64,000 bases of DNA from Priestia megaterium (GTDB lineage: Bacteria > Bacillota > Bacilli > Bacillales > Bacillaceae_H): positions 697,648-761,647 of the forward strand of contig VTEF01000002.1 of assembly GCA_008180335.1 (NCBI GenBank), written 5' to 3'. Positions 59,030 through 64,000 of this stretch are shown here, one piece after another; within the stretch, counting starts at the first letter, position 1; every line of letters begins with the position of its first letter. The position numbers and the translations under genes were made by a program. The notes under the pieces were generated by a model. That model was given only the letters and a program-made list of their open reading frames with translations, had not been told where the DNA came from and did not search any database.

Positions 59030-59491
59030 TTATTTATGGGCAATAAGAGTTTTAATCATAAGATAATTGGTAAACGGAATATTATTAATTTTCTTAACTT
59101 GTTTTTTCTCAATCTTATAATGATGAGATTCAAAAAAAGGCTCAGCAGTAATGCTTGCTTCTGTCACAAGCTGAGACAGATTTAATTGAATCGCTTTTTC
59201 TTCAGCTGAAGCTAGTAAAGAAGAGGCGATTCCTTGCCTTTGAAAATTCTTATGCACATATAATAGATCAATTAATCCTTCATTTGTTAGTGTAATAAAA
59301 CCAACAATATAAGAATTAATGACAGCAACGAAACAAAATTGTTTTTCTAATCGGTTTACCCACGCTGTTTGGTTTGCCCATATTTCAATTTGAGCTGCCC
59401 AGTAGTGTTGCCGATTAACAGTGGTCACGGTTTGTTGGAATAAATTAATCAATTTTGCTGAGTCAGCTGGTTTATAGGGACGAATCATCAT
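59030..59491 (-). CDS. GNAT family N-acetyltransferase
   Basis: A 153-aa acetyltransferase: IRPYKPADSAKLINLFQQTV at the start, FVAVINSYIVGFITL, IDLLYVHKNFQRQGIASSLL (acetyl-CoA pyrophosphate motif Q/RxxG/A), EASITAEPFFESHHYKIEKK. Resembles the YafP/putative acetyltransferase subgroup. Substrate unknown. AAAGGAG lies 8 nt before the first of two ATGs. Single gene, convergent to glnK. Confidence 0.85.
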   Translation of the reverse strand: MMIRPYKPADSAKLINLFQQTVTTVNRQHYWAAQIEIWANQTAWVNRLEKQFCFVAVINSYIVGFITLTNEGLIDLLYVHKNFQRQGIASSLLASAEEKAIQLNLSQLVTEASITAEPFFESHHYKIEKKQVKKINNIPFTNYLMIKTLIAHK

Positions 59492-59635
59492 TTTGCATGC
59501 TCCTTTCCTTCTAGGGGTAACTTTATCTGTTCATTCGCAGTGATTATGATTAAATGTTGAAAATAACAATGCAGTAAGATAAGATGAAGCTTACAAGTTT
59601 TACATAATTAGCTGTTTGAAAGGAGGATATAACAA

Positions 59636-59860
59636 ATGGATGTGATATCACTATTCGTTATCATCCCAATTCTGATTTACATTGCTATATTTGCAATTGT
59701 TGTTTATCTAATTGTTACATTTATTCAATTTATGAAAAATAAAACACGCCATGATCAAGCAATGGTTGAAACGATGACACAGCTTGTGCAAAGAGTTGAT
59801 TCACTCGAACAGATATTGACGCAGCGAGCTGAACTTAAAGAAGTAGAAAAGCGCGAATAA
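59636..59860 (+). CDS. Small membrane protein with coiled-coil tail
   Basis: A 74-aa protein with one or two N-terminal hydrophobic segments (IIPILIYIAIFAIVVYLIVTF, split by no clear turn) and a charged amphipathic helix MVETMTQLVQRVDSLEQILT likely to form a coiled coil in the cytoplasm. GAAAGGAGGATA precedes the ATG. Unknown function; similar small proteins are common in Bacillus. Confidence 0.7.
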   Translation: MDVISLFVIIPILIYIAIFAIVVYLIVTFIQFMKNKTRHDQAMVETMTQLVQRVDSLEQILTQRAELKEVEKRE

Positions 59861-59861
59861 G

Positions 59862-59901
59862 GAAAAGTGTATGGGTTACAAAATACCTATACGCTTTTTT
59901 G
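59862..59901 (+). terminator. Rho-independent terminator
   Basis: AAAAGTGTATGGGT / ACCTATACGCTTTT with G-T pairs and a T tail. Confidence 0.78.
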
Positions 59902-60162
59902 GATTTCGCTGCTTTTCTGGATGACTTATACAGAATATAGGGATTTTATACCTATTTGCGCTTTTTTATTTCTAGTATACGTAAAAAAGGATTAATTTTC
60001 ACTATTAATCTACAATCTTTAGGTGCTTATAAACTTTAATTGCGGGTATTTAATACAGTACTAGTGAAAAATTTATATTGAGTGATTGAAATCTGGAAAT
60101 TTAATTAAAAAAAACTGAAACTTTTTTCAAGTTAAAGCGTTTAAAAAGTAATGAGAAAAAAT
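59902..60162. other. AT-rich intergenic region
   Basis: About 260 bases without a gene or clear signal. Confidence 0.4.
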
Positions 60163-60175
60163 GGGAGGGATGAAC

Positions 60176-61090
60176 GTGGCAATTACAAGGACAACCTATT
60201 TACGGGACTTATGTTTAACTTATCAAGAAGCACGGTTTTATGCAATGTATATTCCACGTTCATATGAGAAAGCTGCAATCAAGTATTTTCAATTAAAGAA
60301 AGATGAAAAGATTATTGCTTATTTGGACTGTGCATTATTTGGTTTCTCAGGCAAGAGAGGTGTTTACTTTACAACAAAGGGTTTACACTGGAAATGCTGG
60401 AGAAAGAAAAAAGGGTATATAAGTTGGAGTGACTTTTCAAAAATAAAGTCGATCACGGTCCGCCAAGAAGGGATGGTTTGTTTTAATGGCGCCGATACTT
60501 TTTATGTAAATGGAAATGACTATCCAATTCAAAGGCTAGTGTGTTTGTTAAAAAAAATTCAAAGGTTTATTCACATGCATTCGCATGAATACATGTGCAA
60601 AGAGTATATCTACCCATCTATACCTTTACAAGAACTTACTTCCATTTGTACTTCTTTTCAGAAAAGATATCCTTTACTAGAATCTGCTCATGCGTTTCCT
60701 GTAACTGATCAAATCGCTAAGGAAGACGAAAAAGAAATTCGCAGCCGTTTACAGATTTCTAAGCATGAACGAATTATTGCGCATTTAAATACATACCCAT
60801 TGCAAAAAACAGAAGGAATTACTATTTGTGAAGAAGGAATTTATTTTTCAAAATCATTTATGACACTCTATTATCCGTGGAACTTATTTCGGCATGTATC
60901 GCTTTCAGTGGAAACAGATGAGTTAAAAGTTGCCAAAAAATTTTCGCTGCCTCTTAACAATGCGTTAATGTCCAGTGGAGAAGTGATGTCCTTCTTAAAA
61001 CAAATCAAACGTTATCTTCATACTACGTATGAAAATGAACCAGAAATAAAAAAGGATGATCAACTTATGTTAAAAATGCTTGTTCAATGA
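60176..61090 (+). CDS. Protein with two bacterial PH-like (GRAM-type) domains
   Basis: A 304-aa soluble protein made of two similar halves. Half 1 (about 30-125): QLKKDEKIIAYLDCALFGFSG, GVYFTTKGLHWKCW, ISWSDFSKI, then LLKKIQRFIH. Half 2 (about 185-290): QISKHERIIAHLNTYPLQKTEG, GIYFSKSFMTLYYPW, then FLKQIKRYLH. The pattern fits bacterial PH/GRAM-like domains. GTG at 60176 lies 7 nt after GGGAGGG; upstream in-frame ATGs at 60161 and 60170 overlap or abut that site. No known function. Confidence 0.55.
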   Translation: MAITRTTYLRDLCLTYQEARFYAMYIPRSYEKAAIKYFQLKKDEKIIAYLDCALFGFSGKRGVYFTTKGLHWKCWRKKKGYISWSDFSKIKSITVRQEGMVCFNGADTFYVNGNDYPIQRLVCLLKKIQRFIHMHSHEYMCKEYIYPSIPLQELTSICTSFQKRYPLLESAHAFPVTDQIAKEDEKEIRSRLQISKHERIIAHLNTYPLQKTEGITICEEGIYFSKSFMTLYYPWNLFRHVSLSVETDELKVAKKFSLPLNNALMSSGEVMSFLKQIKRYLHTTYENEPEIKKDDQLMLKMLVQ

Positions 61091-61116
61091 AATAAACAGC
61101 TAATAAAGTGACACTT

Positions 61117-61161
61117 CAATCAGCGGTGTTCTTCTACAGCTCTACTGATTGTTGGTTTTTT
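61117..61161 (+). terminator. Possible terminator
   Basis: CAATCAG / CTGATTG stem with a long loop, then TTGGTTTTTT. Confidence 0.5.
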
Positions 61162-61235
61162 ACATGGTCTGCTTTCTCAAAGGTTTGCGACAGGGGATTA
61201 ATACGGTTAAGAGCAGGATAAATACTTACTAAAAA

Positions 61236-61263
61236 GAAAAAGCTGGGCAATCCAGCTTTTTTA
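61236..61263. terminator. Bidirectional terminator, overlaps the stop of the - gene
   Basis: AAAAAGCTGG-GCAAT-CCAGCTTTTTT; on the - strand it follows the gene at 61261-61563 immediately and shares its stop codon bases. Confidence 0.8.
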
Positions 61264-61563
61264 ACATGTTGTAACATCCATTAATAATTTCTTTATTGAA
61301 TCAGGGATATAGATATTACGGTATAGTTCATATACATAATCATGCTGCTCCTTATAGGAAATCCAATCGTCATTTAATTCTTTTAAAAAGATACGAAAAG
61401 ACACGATTTTCTTCTTCGTGCCCATTGTATCTAATTCAATTTTTAATTGATCATCTTCAATAGAGTAATACGTATACGTAATCGATCTAGCAGTGAAAAT
61501 CTCTTTTTTGGCAAACCTGCTTCTTTTAATTAATTCCGCCAGTTCAATTAATTTCACCATCAT
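61261..61563 (-). CDS. Hypothetical 100-aa protein
   Basis: A charged soluble protein (up to 100 aa), VKLIELAELIKRSRFAKKEI then SITYTYYSIEDDQLKIELDT and EQHDYVYELYRNIYIPDSIKKLL. No family recognised. Start uncertain: GAGGTGA directly precedes ATG-ATG-GTG, and the GTG (61557) has the best spacing, the first ATG (61563) the worst. Ends with VTTC. Confidence 0.55.
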   Translation of the reverse strand: MMVKLIELAELIKRSRFAKKEIFTARSITYTYYSIEDDQLKIELDTMGTKKKIVSFRIFLKELNDDWISYKEQHDYVYELYRNIYIPDSIKKLLMDVTTC

Positions 61564-61834
61564 TCACCTCAACAACTTCAACCTAAAAAGCTTCGTATCC
61601 TATAGGTATTGTAATCTGTTAAAAAGTAGACTTCTTTTTGCAAAAAAATCTCATGTTCAGGTATAAATGGAAGTGAAAGAAGGCATGGTAGTGCAAACAA
61701 ATAACGATCTGATGGCATGTTTTTATCATTAAGACATATACATACTGACTGTAAGAATACTTAGCGATTACTAGATTTTTATTTAGAGTGGTTCTTATTT
61801 AAATGTTAAAAACAATGGTAAAGGAGCAGTTGAT

Positions 61835-62014
61835 ATGAGCATTCGAAAGAAAGATTATGTTATCTCATTTGCGGCAGCTTTTATCCTTTATAGTTTACAG
61901 GTCCTTCTTACAAATAACGAGAGTTACCTTTCAGTTATAATCCTCTTACTTATCATAAGCGGCGTGTCTGCCGTTGTCATTGGAACGATTACAAATTTTC
62001 TCATTAAAAAATAA
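61835..62014 (+). CDS. Small two-helix membrane protein, 59 aa
   Basis: ATG at 61835 with AAAGGAG 10 nt upstream. The frame has a basic start MSIRKKDY, a first helix VISFAAAFILYSLQVLL, a short polar loop TNNESY, and a second helix LSVIILLLIISGVSAVVIG, ending NFLIKK. Typical small Bacillus membrane protein; function unknown. The rest of the 61564-62133 interval shows nothing else. Confidence 0.6.
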   Translation: MSIRKKDYVISFAAAFILYSLQVLLTNNESYLSVIILLLIISGVSAVVIGTITNFLIKK

Positions 62015-62133
62015 AAGAATTTCTTAATTGAATAAGAGAAAGGTTGACGTTTTGGGTTATTACAAATAAAATGCATATAACGAAGTAATTCCCTCATTTA
62101 GAGAAGAGAAAAGAGGAATTAAGGGGGTTTATT

Positions 62134-62625
62134 ATGTTGACTGACTTAGTTGTACAAGAGAAAGTAGTCAGACTTGATGGTTTTACTGTTGTTGGGGTGC
62201 CAGTTCGAACAACTGATAAGATAGAGAAAACAGGAGCCGAAATCATTCCCGCTCATTGGGACATGTTTTATAAGCAGCAATTAGCAAACAAAATTGCAAA
62301 TAAAGTAAATGGCACTACATTCGCTCTTTATACAGATTATAAAGCAGATAACCCGCTTGAATTTACGTTTGCATTAGGATACGAAGTGACTCCAGGTGGA
62401 GAAGTGAAAGAAGGAATGAGAGAATTTCAAATTCCTGCAGGTGAATATGTTGTTTTTACAACAGCTGTAGGACCGGCTAAACAAGTAGTAATGGAAGCGT
62501 GGGCATATATTGAGAAATGGGCAGAGAAGAATAACCGCGCGTATACAATCGATTTTGAACTATATGATGAACGCTGCATTGAACCTGACCAAAGTCAGAT
62601 TGATATTTATGTATCTGTGCAATAA
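62134..62625 (+). CDS. GyrI-like effector-binding domain protein
   Basis: A 163-aa protein consisting of a single AraC/GyrI-type effector-binding domain: VRLDGFTVVGVPVRTTDK, IPAHWDMFYKQQL, FALYTDYKADNPLEFTFALGYEV, FQIPAGEYVVFTTAVGPAKQVVMEAWAYIEKW, and IDIYVSVQ. No DNA-binding part, so it may sequester small molecules or, like GyrI, bind partner proteins. AAGGGGGTTT precedes the ATG. Confidence 0.82.
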   Translation: MLTDLVVQEKVVRLDGFTVVGVPVRTTDKIEKTGAEIIPAHWDMFYKQQLANKIANKVNGTTFALYTDYKADNPLEFTFALGYEVTPGGEVKEGMREFQIPAGEYVVFTTAVGPAKQVVMEAWAYIEKWAEKNNRAYTIDFELYDERCIEPDQSQIDIYVSVQ

Positions 62626-62671
62626 TGGCTCATTTATACCCAATTCTTGAATATTAAAGGAGTTTAAGAGA

Positions 62672-62968
62672 GTGCTCAGCAATGATTTATTAAAAGCGTT
62701 AAAAGACGGGTACAAACAGCGGATTAAATGGATTTTTGGAATACAATTAGTGCTATTTTTAATCGTTGCTGCATTGCTCGTTTTAAGTTTTATGACAAAG
62801 TTTAGCGTTGATCAATTAAGCTGGATTTTTGTATGTGTCAGTGCGAGTTCTTTCCTGTCAGGCATTGAGCATATCTTATTAAAACGTGAAAAGTGGCAAT
62901 GGCTGTTTGAATTTATATTGAGTGTTTTTTTTATAGGATTGGCAATTTTCCTTTATTACTTCATATAA
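62672..62968 (+). CDS. Small three-helix membrane protein
   Basis: A 98-aa protein with three hydrophobic segments: WIFGIQLVLFLIVAALLVLSF, DQLSWIFVCVSASSFLSGI and FEFILSVFFIGLAIFLYYF, and a LLKREKWQW loop. GTG start with AAAGGAG upstream. Resembles unclassified Bacillus membrane proteins; function unknown. Confidence 0.65.
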   Translation: MLSNDLLKALKDGYKQRIKWIFGIQLVLFLIVAALLVLSFMTKFSVDQLSWIFVCVSASSFLSGIEHILLKREKWQWLFEFILSVFFIGLAIFLYYFI

Positions 62969-63000
62969 AAAAACAAACCGGAGAAGGGTTTGTTTTTTTA
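62969..63000 (+). terminator. Rho-independent terminator
   Basis: AAACAAACC-GGAGAA-GGGTTTGTTT with seven T. Confidence 0.85.
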
Positions 63001-63307
63001 TTAAAATTGACTAAAAGACAAGACGCTTTATTGTTAAGTCAGCTGAAGAAAGAAGCTGACACCTTGCATGAAATAAGGTAGTTTGTAAATAAAAATCAGA
63101 AAATTCAAATAAATTTATTGCTTTTTTCAAACACTTAGCTTAATATAAATATACACAACAAGTTAACACACGAATGCTGATCTTATTTTCTTCAAGAGAG
63201 GTGAAAAAATCAATCTGCTTTGTTTACTTATTTGTGTATCTCCTAACCCTCATCACCATCTTATTTGAATGTGAACAAACCTCATAAACTAAAGGAGTGA
63301 ATCCCCC
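63001..63307. other. Intergenic region, one small hairpin
   Basis: GTCAGCT / AGCTGAC (63038-63060) is a 7-bp hairpin without T tail. Otherwise nothing recognised; it should hold the promoter of the gene at 63308. Confidence 0.4.
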
Positions 63308-63763
63308 GTGCAAGAAACTTCAACTACAAACAATTTAACAGTCCAATTCTCTCAAACACAGTTTTTTCGGTTATTAGACCTAGCTTATGTTGGCATGTGG
63401 ATGATAACAGCTAGTGAAGCAATTCATACAGAAGAAGATCCCTATAAAGAACTTGAACAGCATTTGTTTTCACAGGCTAAATTATTTTCTGGACAAGCTC
63501 ATTTCCAAACGATCGATGATGAAGTCATGTTTACAGAAGAATATGAAGAGATGCTTCAACGTATAATCAATGCATATGATAACGAAATTTTCTGGGATGC
63601 ACTTGCTCATCGCTTAGCAAAACGTGACATTGTTGGCGATGTTCCACAGTCCGTTGAAATGAACAGCCGTGTTTTTATGGAAATTTTCAACCGAGAAATT
63701 GAGTATATGAAAGAGTTTGGCCAAAATGGAGTTAAACATATAAAGGTGCCAAGTTTGTGCTGA
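63308..63763 (+). CDS. Hypothetical 151-aa acidic protein
   Basis: GTG start 10 nt after AAAGGAG. A helical, acidic, Met/Tyr-containing protein: FRLLDLAYVGMWMITASEAI, DPYKELEQHLFSQAKLFSG, EEYEEMLQRIINAYDNEIFWDALAHRLAKRDI, FMEIFNREIEYMKEFG. The pattern is conserved-looking but I do not recognise a characterised family. Flanked by a strong bidirectional terminator. Confidence 0.65.
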   Translation: MQETSTTNNLTVQFSQTQFFRLLDLAYVGMWMITASEAIHTEEDPYKELEQHLFSQAKLFSGQAHFQTIDDEVMFTEEYEEMLQRIINAYDNEIFWDALAHRLAKRDIVGDVPQSVEMNSRVFMEIFNREIEYMKEFGQNGVKHIKVPSLC

Positions 63764-63765
63764 GA

Positions 63766-63806
63766 TATAAAGACAGAGTTTCTGATTTAGAAGCTCTGTC
63801 TTTATA
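63766..63806. terminator. Bidirectional terminator
   Basis: TATAAAGACAGAG / CTCTGTCTTTATA with an inner TTCT / AGAA pair, between convergent genes. Confidence 0.75.
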
Positions 63807-63810
63807 GCAA

Positions 63811-63999
63811 TTATATAGAAGCTTTTGATTTTTTTAATGCAGGCATATGACCGTAGGTTAAAGTCCTCCATAGCCATTCAAAGGGCCCGAAACGGAAATA
63901 GTTTAACCATGCTGCACTAATAAAAAGCTGACCTGTAAAAATAATAAGACAGAATAAGGTTCCGGCCGCTAAACTTATATTGTGATATAATCCAAAAAC
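63811..63999 (-). CDS. DUF418 (YeiB-like) membrane protein, 3' end only
   Basis: The gene enters from the right edge on the minus strand; only the last 62 codons are seen. They encode a membrane helix (AAGTLFCLIIFTGQLFIS) and the motif WLNYFRFGPFEWLWRTLTYG, which is the C-terminal signature of DUF418 proteins, followed by a short polar tail ending KSKASI. DUF418 members are polytopic membrane proteins of unknown function. Confidence 0.8.
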   Translation of the reverse strand, partial: VFGLYHNISLAAGTLFCLIIFTGQLFISAAWLNYFRFGPFEWLWRTLTYGHMPALKKSKASI

Positions 64000-64000
64000 A

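Noticed and set aside
1-64000. CRISPR arrays, prophage, insertion sequences, tRNA or rRNA genes
   Set aside because: No regular spacer repeats, transposase or phage genes, or tRNA-like cloverleaf sequences were noticed in the window.

Overview
The window comes from a low-GC, endospore-forming Bacillaceae chromosome. The gene set (MhqD, NfrA, CitR/CitA, YhdT-PanF, an NrgAB-like amtB-glnK pair, B12-riboswitched metE and cbiP, a spore-type Hsp20, mother-cell-type -10 elements) fits the Priestia (Bacillus) megaterium group best. That placement is inference from gene content. No rRNA, tRNA, CRISPR, insertion sequence or prophage was seen.

Layout. 1-5.6 kb: the end of mhqD, an operon of polysaccharide deacetylase, DedA protein and UgtP-like glycosyltransferase, an NfrA-type nitroreductase, and a secreted LysM/3D wall protein with expanded Pro/Glu/Gln repeats. 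5.6-9 kb: divergent citR/citA and a TrpD2-like protein. 9-19 kb: a complete urea uptake and hydrolysis operon, urtABCDE-ureABCEFGD, headed by an exact TnrA-type box. 19-27 kb: membrane proteins, a TetR-controlled ABC exporter with a 40-bp perfect palindrome as its operator, a DAACS glutamate/dicarboxylate symporter, a DHH phosphoesterase and an SDR. 26.7-37 kb: two cobalamin riboswitches, one before metE and one before cbiP-btuC-btuD, with a HxlR regulator, a DUF218 protein and yhdT-panF between them. 37-41.5 kb: spore and stress genes (Hsp20, PAS-STAS, DUF2642 pair) and a YdbM-like acyl-CoA dehydrogenase. 41.5-55 kb: a large accessory surface-glycan island. 55-64 kb: GrpB, alpha/beta hydrolase, amtB-glnK with a second TnrA-type box, and many small hypothetical genes, ending in the 3' end of a DUF418 gene.

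How it works together. Nitrogen limitation, through TnrA, probably switches on both urea import/urease and ammonium uptake/PII. Cobalamin status controls methionine synthesis (metE off when B12 is plentiful) and B12 salvage. The glycan island looks like one functional unit: FnlC-, FnlA- and RmlD-like enzymes for an N-acetylated 6-deoxy-L-hexosamine, a fourth SDR, five glycosyltransferases (two with the same N-terminal LamG-like lectin module, one a tandem GT2-GT2), and a PAPS-type sulfotransferase. CATA-type -10 elements of mother-cell sigma factors (E/K) sit before several of its transcription units. This suggests a sporulation-expressed, possibly sulfated, spore-surface glycan, and it is the most promising little-described system here.

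Limits: all family calls were made by eye from translated sequence. Promoters and operators are pattern matches, and no homology search or folding program was run.
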